Of a stretch of 64,000 nucleotides of DNA, positions 34,975 through 47,842 are shown piece after piece. The notes beneath the pieces were generated by a model. It saw nothing but the letters and a program-made list of their open reading frames with translations, ran no database searches and was not told the DNA's origin. The DNA is from Siphonodentalium dalli (lineage: Eukaryota; Mollusca; Scaphopoda; Gadilida; Siphonodentaliidae), in NCBI GenBank assembly GCA_032622095.1, contig CP136061.1, forward strand, positions 173,481,107 through 173,545,106. Direction: 5' to 3'. Position 1 is the stretch's first letter. Every line of letters starts with the position of its first letter. Both the position numbers and the translations under genes were made by a program.

Positions 34975-37200
34975 ATATGACTACTTGGCACCCCTATATA
35001 CGGTTACAACCATTATGGCCGCTTAGTGGAGATTGGATTTCGAAATGCCACATCGCAATTATTAATTGTGGGTGTTCATCATTACAGAAGGCTACCAGCG
35101 ATGTTGGAACTAATACATGGCTTGTGTACCGTTTCGTACATACATATCAATTTAAATTTCTGGCCGCCAGTTTTTCCGCCATCTTGACTGTGAGTATCAA
35201 TAACCAAACTCAAATGAATATTTCATACCAATATTCCATATCAACAAGTAATGGTGCGTAGAATTCAGGTAACAATAACGCTCATCCTAAGAAAGTAAAG
35301 TAATGTAAGTTTGTTTTCAAATTTCAGTCGTCATTTTGGCAGCCATCATCGATTTAGAAAACAATATCTTGCATAAGATGCAAGGCAATTGACCCTTCCA
35401 CAGATCTCTTAATTATCCAATCAGATAACGGCATCTCTATTCACTGAGAGCCTGTGTTATTTCTGGTAAGACATCGTCGTTTGTTTAATAGCGTAGCAAC
35501 AGTAATATCGGTGGATCTTTGTTCAAATTAAACAGCATTTTTTGTAATTAGCAAGATTATTAAATGTCATACAAAGAATACGTCCATCTCCTTATCGTTT
35601 GGTGAAATACATATTGGTGTTAATTATGTTTTGATTATGCTAGATTGTGACATTTGTGATTTTGATTTAAAATATATGTTATTCCAATTGAATAGTTATT
35701 GTGTTCTTATATCCGATTAATTGAAAATTGGAGTAGGCAGCTCACATGAGGTGTCTTCACAGTTTGTGATCTGTAACTGATTATCGGATTACATAATACG
35801 GTAATGATGTGCAAATGGAGTCTCAGTCCCGATTCAATAAAACCTTGTTTAATAGGACCCATGTCATGCTAATCACCTTGTTACTGAGTCTGCCAAATTT
35901 CGAGAGTGTCACTTACATCCTGGCTGAACTAATTGATTTATAATATGTGTCGTCTTAATGACAGGTATACCTAGAATCAACAAGGCTGATCAGTTGGAAG
36001 CTTGTCCTTTAATTGGTATCGCCACATGCATGCTCGATCTTGTCACCACGAGGAACATACCGCATGTGAACAGCGACCACTGCACGTGCCTGGGGGATCC
36101 TTGGATGACAAGCTTGAACGCTGGGGTTTTCTTCAGTTTAAAAGTGTTTCAAACTGTGTTCTAATTTTTATTCATAAAATAATGTATTATAGTATTTTAC
36201 CGAATACATACATATGCTGATCAACAAATCGATAATGCATGACGTAATTTTAGAATTTTAGAATTTCTAAAAGTTTTATAAATAAAAATAAATCAAAACG
36301 GACTCAGTATGTATCAGCACGAATTTGTATCATTTCGAGTGGTGGTTACAGAACAGTAAATTGAGCCCGTTTAGGGGCGGATTCAAAATACGATTATGTG
36401 ACCCAACCGGATAAGATGCTAATTTGTGTTGACAAGCACAATGAAAGTGGTGATAATAAATGTTCTTAAGTTTAAATCGTCATTTTAACTCCAAAATCCC
36501 GTTATGAACACACTATTTTAATACTTTACAATTAGGGAAACGCCACGAGCAGACTTGACGTCACGCATAATCTCCGAATGGGGTGGGGGTGCGAGACAAA
36601 CGTTCTAAACATTGTGGGGATGACATTTGAATTGAGATAAACACCAAGATCATTCGTAATAATCAGGAATTTACTGATCGGATATACATATATAATATTT
36701 TCGACAAACTGTTCGTAGTTTCGGCAAATATGCAGTGGTTTACACACAGTCCAGCAGTATATTCACAAACTAATCCAGCATTAGTATAGAAAGAATTGAT
36801 TATTATTGCACTCAACGAGCTTGACGAGAAGTGGCCATCGAAAATAGTCGATGAATCAACCTCGAAATCGACCTGGTGTGAACTTTCATTTTCCCTCTGG
36901 CTTCGGGGACAGTTCGCTCCAACAAACAGTTTATGTTCCAATTTATTTATTGACACGTTGTGATCATAACCTTCGCTATATTATCTGAAACTTTACTGAC
37001 GGGATTTTAAAGATGTATCCACCGAATTATAAAAGAATTTATCAAAATAATCCGGCAAATCCAACAGAGCTCATATACGCGGTTTCGCTCATATTTACCA
37101 CTTGTTTGTCTTACCGCAGCAAACTCTCTGAAATAATTACCCGTGGGCGAGGTTATCGGCCGCTGGCAGAAAGGTGAATTACTTCACCTCAGTATTTCCA
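34975..37200. other. No gene assigned; a few weak exon-like segments
   Basis: A GC-richer interval at 35970-36140 is open in two plus-strand frames, and a 97-codon minus frame (36663-36956, GANCPRSQRENESSHQ) looks less random than average. Neither resembles a family I know. A CCAAT motif with GGTAAGACATC occurs at 35419-35475. I claim no gene. Confidence 0.3.
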
Positions 37201-37206
37201 ACTCAA

Positions 37207-37820
37207 CTAAGAGCATGTGTGGAGTTGTCTCAACAATAATACACAAATGATGTGAAAATGAGGGAATTTCGTTGATTTTTCAAAATCGGTCCGCCATTGT
37301 GAGCGCCAGAGATTTTTATTTGGATGTGATATAAGGAAAGTTCTTTGCCTAAGTGTTCCCAACTCACAATAGTAAGCATGTGTGGAGTTGTCATGACAAA
37401 AACGCTCACTGATGTTAAAATTGCTGGTGGCCATTTTGGCTGCCATCTTGGATTTGGGTGAATATTCTTCAACTCAGATATAAGAGGAATCCTATCACGA
37501 CTATCTCCTGCATATATATATATATATATGCATGGGTATTGTTATGAAAGCAATAACATTCATTGATTCGAAACAGACATCGCGTTATTAGCATCGATAC
37601 CGGCATTTGGGAAAACGTGATATCGGACAAAAATATCCAGCAAGGAAGGTATATTATAGTCCCTGTGTGTTCGATAATGACTCTGCTATACGATAAATGT
37701 ATAAAATCACGCCAAAATGCCCATATTTTCCCACAGATACAAACGAAAGGTGGTGAAATGTCAGAAAAATAGCTAATTTTCACATTTAGGTGGCCATCTT
37801 GGCCGCCATATTGGATTTTG
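37207..37820. repeat. Degenerate tandem repeat with GCATGTGTGGAGTTGTC core
   Basis: Two units (about 37212 and 37377) share GCATGTGTGGAGTTGTC, GAT.TTAAAAT or GATGTGAAAAT, and GCCATTTTGGCTGCCATCTTGG-like ends. Related GGTGGCCATCTTGGCCGCC sequence occurs at 37790. A (TA)n run lies near 37512. The wording resembles the 2.5-4.5 kb repeats. Confidence 0.55.
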
Positions 37821-37898
37821 GTGTCAGATTTTAAGCCCTCATATTTGGCTACGGCAATCGGCAATGCCGAAGCAATTTGCTGAAGTAAACAGCTCTGA

Positions 37899-37920
37899 CT
37901 ACGGCAGTACACTGCCGTAG
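37899..37920. repeat. Perfect 10-bp-arm hairpin
   Basis: CTACGGCAGT-AC-ACTGCCGTAG. A neighbouring imperfect copy (GGCTACGGCAATCGGCAATG, 37848) suggests a small hairpin family. Role unknown. Confidence 0.7.
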
Positions 37921-38156
37921 CGGATTGCGGACCCAGCACTGACATGTATGGCGTTCAGCTAGTTGAATATTCCATCAAAAGTTGAAAGTGAATAGTCTCA
38001 AAACAATGAAAAGTCAAACTACAAAAACAAGAGCTAAATTTATCTTACCCATGGTCAAATTCGTGCATGACAAAAGAAATAACTCGATTAAAACAGTTAT
38101 GTAGCGGGTGACCACCGACTACCGGGAACTCAAAGGTAAGTGACAAATTCACAATG

Positions 38157-38214
38157 GATTGGGGACAATTTATAACAACTTAAGGGATTGGGGACAAGTT
38201 ATAACAACTTAAGG
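38157..38214. repeat. 29-bp direct tandem duplication
   Basis: GATTGGGGACAATTTATAAC-AACTTAAGG is repeated immediately with one difference (AAGTT for AATTT). It begins 20 bp after a strong donor-like CTCAAAG|GTAAGTG at 38136. That donor may end an upstream exon of the hAT gene, but no supporting frame was recognised. Confidence 0.7.
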
Positions 38215-38652
38215 TGGCCCCTCTCCCAACAATGTTTACACAAATGTTTAAACAAGATGAATAACAGATATAATGTACATGTGATAATAAGAATGTTGAT
38301 GATGATGATATCTGGTGATTGATGTTATACCGACCCTGAGATCCTCTCCTATAGATATCATGCCATGCCGTAAATTGTTTACTATTCGTTAAGTGAAAGT
38401 TTGGTTTCTGATATATATGTTTGTACAATGTAAAAGAGTAGTTGGTTGGTTAAAGTCTGATAACATTGGTGCACGTTTGAAACATGCAAATTTAGAGCAT
38501 TTATTTAACAAACTGTCGGAAGTATACGGGAAGGCAATTTACGTGCCGGAAAGTATAGCCAATTATAGTTTGACGTCATCAGCTGACGTCATTGTGAAAC
38601 ATTGACGGTGACCTTGCATCACTAGATAAATAAAGCGATTTTGAAAAATACG

Positions 38653-40224
38653 ATGGGCGTTAAAAAACAGACAGTTGATGGTTGGGGTGTGGGGTGCATT
38701 AGCTATGATTTGGCCAGTGACGGAGAAACTGTAGAGCGGGTGTTCTGTGTGGTTTGTCGGGAAGTATACGGGGAAACATCGGGAACAAGTGGTTTATTGA
38801 AATTCCAACACCGTGGTAAAGTAAAGGATGCCAAAGTCGACAAATGGGTATCTGGAACCACAGTTATCAAAAAGTGCAATGCAATTGACCATGTATCAAA
38901 ATCGAATATCCACTGGATAGCTGTAATGAAAAAAAGGTCTGACACACACAGCATCAACTCGACTGAAATTGAAAACATTCAGAGAACAACTTCCAGTACT
39001 ACCAGTACCACTACCTTGAGTTCACCATTTTCGTGTACAAGTCAATTAACTCTTAAGGAATCCATGAAGAAACTATCAGACTATCAAAGGAAACAATTAG
39101 TAATGAAATTTCAAATAGCCCACCACATTGGCCAAAAATATAAATCTTTTAAGGACTATGAGAACATTGCTAAATTTGAACGAGATATCCACAATGTAGA
39201 CCTGGGTAAAGCATATTTGAGGGGCAGTGCATGCAGGGAAATGGTAGCCGATCTCGCCGACACCATAAAATTCAATACGATTACAAAGCCCCTGAATGAT
39301 GGCGTCTCTAAATATTTCACCGTCGTCTATGATGGATCTAGCAGTGCTAAAACAAGCGACGAGAAGGAGTTATACGTCATCAAGATGTGTCAAAATGGAA
39401 AGCCAATATTCCATGTAATGTCCCTGGAAGAGCCGGATGTTGCTGGGGCCGATGGGCTGAAGCGCGCATTCGAAAATAGCATTAAAAAGCTAAATTTTGA
39501 ATTTGACATCTGTAATCACTTGGTGGAGTGGGGAGTGACGGCACGAATGCAAATCATAAACTCTATCGGTTGATACGTGAAGATATAGGCGAGCATCTGT
39601 TGATGGGATGGTGTGTGAATCACCGAAGTGAATTGGGTTTACACGACAGCGTCAAATCTTCTGACCTAAATAACCAGTGCGATGAAGACCTCGCCAACGC
39701 TCACAAAACGTTCAAGCGAGCACCATTACAGTGGCGCTTAATGAAGCGCCAAGCAAACTTCATGGAAGCAAATTTATATAAATACAAGAGGCCATCGGGT
39801 ACACGATGGGTAGCACACCAGGTACAAGCTTCAGACAATTATATACGAAACCTTCCAATATTCATCGGTTTCTGCAATCATCAAATAGCTTCTCCATATA
39901 ACAATATCATGAAGGAATTTGTCCCAAAGTTAACAGGAAATCTAAAAGATTCCATGAAGCTTGAGCGTTTAATCTACATATGTGCACGAAGGGATATCCT
40001 CGCTCATGTGACGCCCTTCTCTCTATGTTTGGAGAAGCAATCTTTGCTTATGACAGAAGCAATATCCACGATTACATCCGCAATATCCACTCTGGAAACA
40101 CATTCCACAATCGAAGAAAAGGGCTCAGCCGTGTTCTATAGTAGTGCACATTTCCCTACAATGTCAAAGCTATGTTGGCCATTCATCGAAGAAGACAAAG
40201 GAAATGAAAGTGTCAATGACACTG
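38653..40224 (+). pseudogene. hAT-family transposase (ZNF862-like), N-terminal part
   Basis: From ATG 38653 the frame carries a zinc-finger-like segment (FCVVCREVYGE, then KWVSGTTVIKKCNAIDHV and SNIH), a Ser/Thr-rich linker, and an hAT catalytic-fold region (TVVYDGSSSAKTSDEKELYV, first acidic residue in VVYDG). Near 39527 one G is missing from a G-run, so reading moves to the frame from 39528 (GSDGTNANHKLYR, GWCVNHRSELGL, SGTRWVAHQ). The coding similarity stops at the 15.8 kb insertion and resumes at 55988. Both the frameshift and the insertion break it. Related genes are often annotated as zinc finger protein 862 or KIAA1586-like. I infer a transposon remnant rather than a host gene. Confidence 0.82.
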
Positions 40225-42330
40225 TAGCTCAACTTAGGTAGGGGACTAATTTAATGGTTTACAGTAAATGGAGAAATAGGAAAGATGCTGATTGAAATGT
40301 CTTACCTGTGCCAAAGGATTTAGTCATGCAAATAGTAAAATCCAAGATGGCTGCTGGTGGCCATGTTTTTTGGCTGAACGACCCGAAAATGTCTCGTTCC
40401 CATCTACATGTCATTGTTAACATCCATGACAAATTTTATGAAGTTCCGATCAAAGCTACAACCTGTAGCCCACGGGGAAGGATTTAGTCATGCAAAGAGT
40501 AAAATCCAAGATGGCTGCTGGTGGCCATGTTTTTTGGCCGAACGACCCCAAAATCACTCGTTCTCATCTACATGTCAATACTAACATCCATGACAAATTT
40601 CATGATGATCAGACTAACAGTACGACCTGTAGCCTGTGCTAATAGATTGAATTTTAAAATCAAAGATGGCCGCTGGCGACAATGTTTTTCGGCCGAATGA
40701 CCCCAAAATTATTCGTTTCCATCTACATGCCATTGTTAACTTTCATGACAAATTTTATGATGATCAGACTAAAGGTACAACCTGAAGCCCGTGCTAAATA
40801 ATTTAGTCATACAAAGAGTAAAATCCAAGATGGCTGCTGGCGGCCATGTTTTTTGGCCGAATGACCCCAAAATGACTCGTTCCCATCTACATGTCAATAT
40901 TAACATCCATGACAAATTTCATGATAATAAGACGAACAGTACGATCTGTGGCCCGTGCTAATGAATTAAATTTTGAAATCAAAGATGGCTGCTGGCGGCC
41001 ATGTTTTTTGTCGGAATGACCCCAAAATGACTCGTTCCCATCTACATACCATTGTTAACATCCATGACAAATTTCATGATGATCAGACGAACAGTACGAC
41101 CTGTGGCCCATGCTAATGAATTAAATTTTGAAATCAAAGATGGCTGCTGGCGGGCCATGTTTTTTGGCCGAATGACCCCAAGATGACTCGTTCCCATCTA
41201 CATGCCATTGTTAACATCCATGACAAATTTTATGATGATAAGACTAAAGGTACGAACTGTAGCCCGTGCTAAACGATTTAGTCATACAAAGAGTAAACTC
41301 CAAGATGGCTGCTGGCGGCCATGTTTTTTTGGCCGAATGACTGTTTCCAATCTACATGTAATTGTTAACATTCATGACAGATTTTATGATGATCAGACTA
41401 AGGGTACGACCTGTAGCCCGTGCTAAAGAATTTAGTCATACAAAGAGTAAAATCCAAGATGGCTGCTGGCGGCCATGTTTTTTGGCTGAATGACCCCAAA
41501 ATGACTCGTTCCCATCTACATGTCAATATTAACATCCATGACAAATTTTATGATGATCAGACTAAAGGTACGACCTGAAGCCCGTGCTAAAGGATTTAGT
41601 CATACAAAGAGTAAAATCCAAGATGGCTGCTGGCGGCCATGTTTTTTCGCCGAATGACCCCAAAATGACTCGTTCCCATCTACATGTCATTGTTAACATT
41701 CATGACAGATTTTATGATGATCAGATTAAAGGTACGACCTGTAGCCTGTGCTAAAGAATTTAGTCATACAAAGAGTAAAATCCAAGATGGCTGCTGGTGG
41801 CCATGTTTTTTTGGCCGAACGACCCCAAAATCACTCGTTCCCATCTACATGTCAATATTAACATCCATGACAAATTTCATGATGATAAGACGAACAGTAC
41901 GACCTGTGGCCCGTGCTAATGAATTAAATTTTGAAATCAAAGATGGCTGCTGGCGGCCATGTTTTTTGTCGGAATGATCCCAAAATGACTCGTTCCCATC
42001 TACATGCCATTGTTAACATCTGTGACAAATTTTATGATGATCAGACTAAAGGTACGACCTGAAGCCCGTGCTAAAGGATTTAGTCATACAAAGAGTAAAA
42101 TCCAAGATGGCCGATGGCAGCCATGTTTTTTTTCCGAATGACCCCAAAATGACTCGTTCCCATCTACATGTCAATGTCAACATCCATGACAAATTTCATA
42201 ATAATCGGACCAAAGGTACGAACTGTAGCCGGTGCTAAAGGAAATTGTTGACGCATCACGCACACACACACGCACGACAGATACCAAGCCATGGCAATAG
42301 CTCAAACTTTACAAAGTAAAGTTCAGCTAA
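40202..42330 (+). mobile_element. Tandem-array element, copy E1 (~164-bp monomers)
   Basis: A short unique head (AAATGAAAGTGTCAATGACA, CTGTAGCTCAACTT; 40202-40317) is followed by about 12 monomers of ~164 bp, each with TTTAGTCATACAAAGAGTAA, AATCCAAGATGGCTGCTGGC, CGAATGACCCCAAAATGACT, CCATCTACATGTCA and GACAAATTTTATGATGATCA. A tail (42241-42330) follows with TTGTTGACGC, a (CA)n stretch and AGCTCAAACTTTACAAAGTA plus AAGTTCAGCTAA. Head, tandem core and microsatellite tail are the layout of pearl-type/Helentron-like elements of bivalves. Assignment to that group is inference. Confidence 0.8.
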
Positions 42331-42488
42331 AAATGGTAAATATTGCCCCAGGGTGTCCTGCATCATTGGTATCAAAGGTATTTATTGTTTTGGTCTATCT
42401 TAAATGTGTCACACTACGGTGTTTATAGACCAAATTGCTCAAGATGGCTTCCAAAATGGCAACCAAATTTGTAAAAAGTTAATTTTTT

Positions 42489-42769
42489 ACATATATCCAG
42501 AACATTATTATCTGCGTTATCCGACAAGGTAGCAAACTGTGACTCACTTGGTTATTATACGTGTTAGTTAATTAACTGACAACTACGTTCTATTCTGTTT
42601 GTCCCAGTTCCGTATGGGGCATGACAAATTCATTTTAAAGTTGCAGTATGGAATTTTGCGGAGAACCTCTTTTGTGATTCTGGCCATATTATTGAAAGGA
42701 AATGGGCAGAACTTTGAGACGAAACTGAGATGAACCATAATATGTGGCTATTCTGGCCCATTATGATAA
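42489..42769 (+). repeat. Left arm of a 280-bp inverted repeat
   Basis: ACATATATCCAGAACATTAT ... GGCCCATTATGATAA is the reverse complement of 50060-50339, with high identity. Both arms include the CCCAGTTCCGTATGGGGCAT and GGAGAACCTCTTTTGTGATT segments. The right arm ends exactly where copy E3 begins. The arms are 7.3 kb apart. Confidence 0.85.
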
Positions 42770-43390
42770 CAAGACAGTCAATGACTGTGGGGTCGCTCAC
42801 CAGACTGCAAAGACTGATAAGACTGGGACTCTGGAGACCAAAACAGTCAGCACTTTTCATAATCACTTTAAAAGAAGTAGATTTAAACAGGATATGTGGC
42901 TAGAGAGACTTCAAGTATGTAGCTTGGTGAAAATCCACCTTGAAATTGCCTACTGTACACTACTGATCACCCCCCTCCTCCAGCTCAACAAGTCCCCTCC
43001 CGACCGGGCTCCAGACTCCCAAGTCTTAGGTTGGAATTTCACAACCGACACCTCAAACTTTCTCAATTGTTGGAAATTTCCAATCTCACAAGCGCCTTTT
43101 TCTAAAACCATTTAAACATGTTTGAAGCCCAATTATCCATGGACTCAAAACACAATACATGTATGTCAGACCAATCAGTCAGGTGGTTCCAAGGTAGATG
43201 TTTTAATAAATTTGGTATTTCGATGATTTTATGGGACACAAAATTGTTAACTCCCCATAGCCTGCCATTTCTTGACAGGTTGACCTCATTTTAACAAATC
43301 TGAATCTCAGTCACTAAAGGATCCTCCTGATTCCTCCATACTATATGTATTAAAGCTAAATAGTCCAAACTCTCTTGAGAAGACATTTTA
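42770..43390 (+). repeat. Dispersed repeat family R2, copy 2
   Basis: Begins AAGACAGTCAATGACTGTGG GGTCGCTCACCAGACTG and parallels 31836-32400 (CTGGAGACC..A.CAGTCAG, TTGGAATTTCACAACCGACA, CTCATTTTAACAAATCTGAA). It is less similar toward its 3' side. Confidence 0.65.
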
Positions 43391-43473
43391 AGAATTACTA
43401 TAGAGACATAAAGTTATGTCCCTGGTCCCACGGTGGGACCAGGGACATAACTATATGTCTCTATAGTAATTCT
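43391..43473. repeat. ~83-bp near-perfect hairpin
   Basis: AGAATTACTATAGAGACATA-AAGTTATGTCCCTGGTCCCA meets its reverse complement at CACGGTG. The arms differ by only one or two bases. Such a perfect structure implies a recent origin or transcription as a hairpin RNA. Confidence 0.85.
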
Positions 43474-43805
43474 CCCACCCTATTTAACCTGGTGACCCCA
43501 TCTGAATAAATTTGAATCCCAGACACCAAAGAACCCTTCATACATATCATAAATATCAGTAAAATAGACCTGATGGTCCTTGTGAAGGAAGCATATTAAG
43601 AGGGAAACTGTCCTTCGCTTGGCCCCTATTTGACCAGGTGACCCCATTAAAAAAAATCTGCATTGCAGTCAAGGAAGAACATTCCATTCTATATAAGCCA
43701 ACTAGTTCTTGCAAACATATTTTAAGAATTACTATGTAGTGAAATAGTTAAGTATCTGGCTCTGGCCTTATTTGACTTTGTGATCCCATTTTCACAAAGG
43801 ATAAG

Positions 43806-44950
43806 AATTAACTTCCCCAGTTTAAGTTGGTGATATTCACCCATTGGGCACCTCATTTATGAATTTTATCTTCTGCAAATTAGGGGATATAGAAACTTCC
43901 TAGAAGGGAAATTTAACTAACAACAATGAAAATTTGATACTATAGATACTTCCCAGAAGATGAGGCCTAAGCAGAATGAGGTCTCCAGAGGGTGAATTTG
44001 GTGATGCTAGCCTGCTGTGCGGGATAGCATCACAAAAAGCGTGTCTGTTTCTACATTGTGCATGCCTGGCCTCAAGCAACACAATGTATTATACAATCAA
44101 GCCTTGAAATAGTGTGATAGTGTGTCTGTCATTTGCAGAATGAGGTCCCCCGAGGGTGAATTTAGTGACGCTAAATTCACCCTCTGGGGACCTCATTCTG
44201 ATAAGGCCCTCAACTGCTATGGAAGATCTAGAATAAAATTGAATTTCCCCAGTTGAAGTTGGTGATGTTCACCCATTGGGCCCCTCAATTATGAATTTTA
44301 TCTTCTGCAAATTAGGGGATATAGAAACTTCCTAGAAGGGAAATTTAACTAACAACAATGTAAATTTGATACTATAGATACTTCCCAGAAGATGAGGCCT
44401 AAGCAGAATGAGGTCTCCAGATGGTGAATTTGGTGATGCTAGCCCGCTGTGTGGGATAGCATCACTAAAAGCATGTCTGTTCCTACATTGTGCATGTCTG
44501 GCCTCAAGCAATACAATGTATTATACAATCAAGCCTTGAGATAGTCTGTCTGTTATTTGCAGAATGAGGTCCCCAGAGGGTGAATTTAGTGACGCTATCC
44601 TGCACAGCGGGCTAGTATCACTAAATTCACCCTCTGGGGACCTCATTCTGATAAGGCCCTCAACTGCTATGGAAGACCTAGAATAAGATTGAAGTTCCCC
44701 AGTTGAAGTTGGTGATGTTCACCCATTGGGCACCTCAATCATGAATTTTATCTTCTGCAAATTAGGGATATATAAACTTCCTAGAAGGGAAATTTAACTA
44801 ACAACAATGTAAATTTGATACTATAGATACTTCACAGAAGATGAGGCCTAAGCAGAATAAGGTTCTCAGAGGGTGTATTTGGTTATGCTAGCCTGCTGTG
44901 TGGAGCAACCCCCTAAATTCACCCTCTGGGAACCTCATTCTACAAATGCC
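43806..44950 (+). repeat. ~440-bp tandem repeat, 2.6 copies, with hairpins
   Basis: Units begin near 43810, 44240 and 44690 with TTCCCCAGTT.AAGTTGGTGA, then CACCCATTGGGC, TTTATCTTCTGCAAATTAGG, ATACTATAGATACTTCCCAG. Each ends in an inverted repeat of GCAGAATGAGGTCCCCAGAG GGTGAATTTAG. In copy 2 this hairpin spans 44560-44650 with ~35-bp arms. In copy 1 the loop has collapsed (44135-44200). Confidence 0.8.
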
Positions 44951-45349
44951 AGACACTCTTAATTCAAACTTGGAGAAAATGAAATTAATCTGATTTTAAT
45001 GACCACTGAGTGATAATGTAAACAACAAGGGTGCTTCATTGATAACACCATTAATCTCAGTTAAATTACAAATGACATGAATTACACTCTCTGGGGATGG
45101 AAAGCACTATGGCACAGCAGATGTTATCTACCTATCTGCCAGTTGTATAAACATGTGTCCATCAGAGCACATGGGTGGCTTGCTGTAGTAGAGAATACAA
45201 GGATTTAAAGTCATTTACTGAACATTTCTGTACATCTGTCTGTTCCTGATTTCTCCCAAACCCCTGATTTCAACCAAATATAGTGGAGTGACTAGAGGTA
45301 CCTCCCCTCCCCTCCCAAAGATGTAATGTCATAGGTTCTTCAAAATTTT

Positions 45350-45489
45350 AATGAGTTTTTTTTTATTTTATTTAAAAATAAAATATTTTATTTAATAAAA
45401 AAATTTTTATTTATTAAAAATAAAATATATATATATATTTGGTTTTTTTTGAGTTAAATTGAGCAATAAGTTAAATTGAAAAAAAAATT
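45350..45489. repeat. AT-rich palindromic low-complexity tract
   Basis: A TTTTTATTTTATTTAAAAATA-type palindrome and an (AT)n run, followed by GAGTTAAATTGAGCAATAAG. It separates the 440-bp repeats from copy E2. Confidence 0.6.
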
Positions 45490-47463
45490 AAATGAAAGTG
45501 TCAATGACACTGTAGCTCAACTTGGAAAGGGAATAATTTAATGTATTACAGTCAATGGAGCCATTAGGAATGTGGAAAGTTGAATATCTAATACATGTTT
45601 ATAGACATGAAGAGAAAAGTAAAATCCAAGATGGCTGCTGGCGGCCTTGTTTTCGACCGAATGACCCCAAAATGAGTCGTTCCCATCTACATGTCATCGT
45701 TAACATCCATGACAAATTTTATGACGATCAGACTAAAGGTACGACCTGTAGCCCATGCTAAAGAATTTAGTCATACAAAGAGTAAAATCCAAGATGGCTG
45801 CTGGCGGCCATGTTTTTCGGCCGAATGATCCCAAAATGACTTGTTCCCATCAACATGTCATTATTAACATTCATGACAAATTTTATGATGATCAGACTAA
45901 AGGTATGACATGTAGCCCGTGCTAAAGAATTTAGTCATACAAAGAGTAAAATCCAAGATGGCTGCTGGCGGCCATGTTTTCGGCCGATTGACCCCAAAAT
46001 GAGTCGTTCCCATCTACATGTCATCGTTAACATCCATGACAAATTTTATGATGATCAGACTAAAGGTACGACCTGTAACCCATGTTAAAGAATTTAGTCA
46101 TACAAAGAGTAAAATCCAAGATGGCTGCTGGCGGCCATGTTTTAGGGGCCGAATGACCCCAAAATTACTCGTTCCCATCTACATGTCAATATTATCATCC
46201 ATGACAAATTTCATGATCATCAGACAAACAGTACGACCTGTGGCCCGTGCTAATGGATTAATTTTTTAAATCCAATATGGCCGCTGGCGGCCATGTTTTT
46301 TATCCGAATGACCCCAAAATAACTCGTTCCCATCTACATTCCAATTTCAACATCCATGACAAATTTTATGATGATCAGACTAAAGGTACGACCTGTAACC
46401 CATGTTAAAGAATTTAGTCATACAAAGAGTAAAATCCAAGATGGCTGCTGGCGGCCATGTTTTAGGGGCCGAATGACCCCAAAATTACTCGTTCCCATCT
46501 ACATGTCAATATTATCATCCATGACAAATTTCATGATCATCAGACAAACAGTACGACCTGTGGCCCGTGCTAATGGATTAATTTTTTAAATCCAAGATGG
46601 CTGCTGGCGGCCATGTTTTTCGGCCGAATAACCTCAAAATGACTCGTTCCCATCTACATGTCATTATTAACATTCATGACACATTTCATGATGATCAGAC
46701 TAAAGGTACAACCTGTAGCCGGTGCTAAAGGATTTAGTCATACAAAGAGTAAAATCCAAGATGGCTGCTGGCGTCCAGGTTTTTTGGCCGAATGACCCCA
46801 AAATTACTCGTTCCCATCTACATGTCATTGTTAACATCCATGACACATTTTATGATGATCAGACTAAAGGAACGACCTGCAGCCCGTGCTAAAGAATTTA
46901 GTCATACAAAGAGTAAAATCCAAGATGGCTGCTGGCGGCCATGTTTTTTGTCCGAATGACCCCAAAATGACTCGTTCCCATCTACATTCCAATTTCAACA
47001 GCCATGACAAATTTTATGATGATCAGACTAAAGGTACGACCTGTAGCCCGTGCTAAAGGATTTAGTCATACAAAGAGTAAAATACAAGATGGCTGCTGGC
47101 GGCCATGCTTTTTGGCCGAATGACCCCAAAATGACTCGTTCCCATCTACATGTCATTATTAACATCCATGACAAATTTCATGAAGATCAGACAAACAGTA
47201 CGGCCTGTAGCCCGTGCTAATGGATTGAATTTTGAAATCCAATATGGCCACTGGCGGCCATGTTTTTTTTCCGAATAACCCCAAAATTAATTATTCTGGT
47301 CTAAATGTTGATGTCAACAGCTATGACAAATTTCATAATGATCCGACGAAAGGTACGACCTGTAGCCTGCATTGTTGACGCCTTACGTACACACGCACAC
47401 ACGCACACACGGACGACAAAGCCATGGCAATAGCTCAAACTTTACAAAGTAAAGTTGAGCTAA
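45490..47463 (+). mobile_element. Tandem-array element, copy E2
   Basis: It has the same head as E1 and E3 (AAATGAAAGTGTCAATGACA...), about 11 monomers and the tail AGCTCAAACTTTACAAAGTA plus AAGTTGAGCTAA. A two-monomer block at about 46075-46265 is repeated almost exactly at 46397-46590, period ~322 bp, showing recent internal expansion. Confidence 0.85.
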
Positions 47464-47840
47464 AAATTCAGATTTATGTCCATAGCCCCACCCACATTTG
47501 ACCCAGTGACCTCATTTGAACAAATCTGAACCACAGTCACCCAAGGTACCCACATACCAAATATGAATTCAGAAAAGAAGTCGTTTTAAGAATTACTATG
47601 TGGAAAAATAGTTATGGTCCTGACATCAAAACTATTTGACTTGGTGACCTAATTTGAACAAATCTGAATGAGAGTCACCTAGGAAACATCCACACCAAAT
47701 ATGAACCAATTCGGTATGATGGTTAAAAAGTTGACGGACGGACAGACAGACAGATGGACAGACGGACGGACGGACGGACGACGGACGAGGAGTGATGACT
47801 ATAGCTCCACCGGAGACTTTGTCTCAGGTGAGCTAAAAAG
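47464..47840 (+). repeat. R2 family 3' fragment with GACG/GACA microsatellite
   Basis: Contains CCACATTTGACCCAGTGACC, GAATGAGAGTCACCTAGGAA, an imperfect GACGGACAGACAGACAG to GACGGACGACGGACG tail (47732-47789), then GAGGAGTGATGACTATAGCT and CAGGTGAGCTAAAAA. It matches 32580-32780. Confidence 0.75.
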
Positions 47841-47842
47841 TG

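Noticed and set aside
36663-36956. 97-codon minus-strand frame with two adjacent Ser-rich and Cys-containing segments
   Set aside because: Composition is less random than its surroundings, but there are no motifs, no clear splice sites and no partner exon.
38050-38136. Possible exon on either strand: plus donor CTCAAAG|GTAAGTG at 38136, and minus donor CATG|GTAAGAT with a readable minus frame (VVGGHPLHNCFNRVIS)
   Set aside because: The two readings conflict, neither translation resembles a family I know, and no matching partner exon was found.
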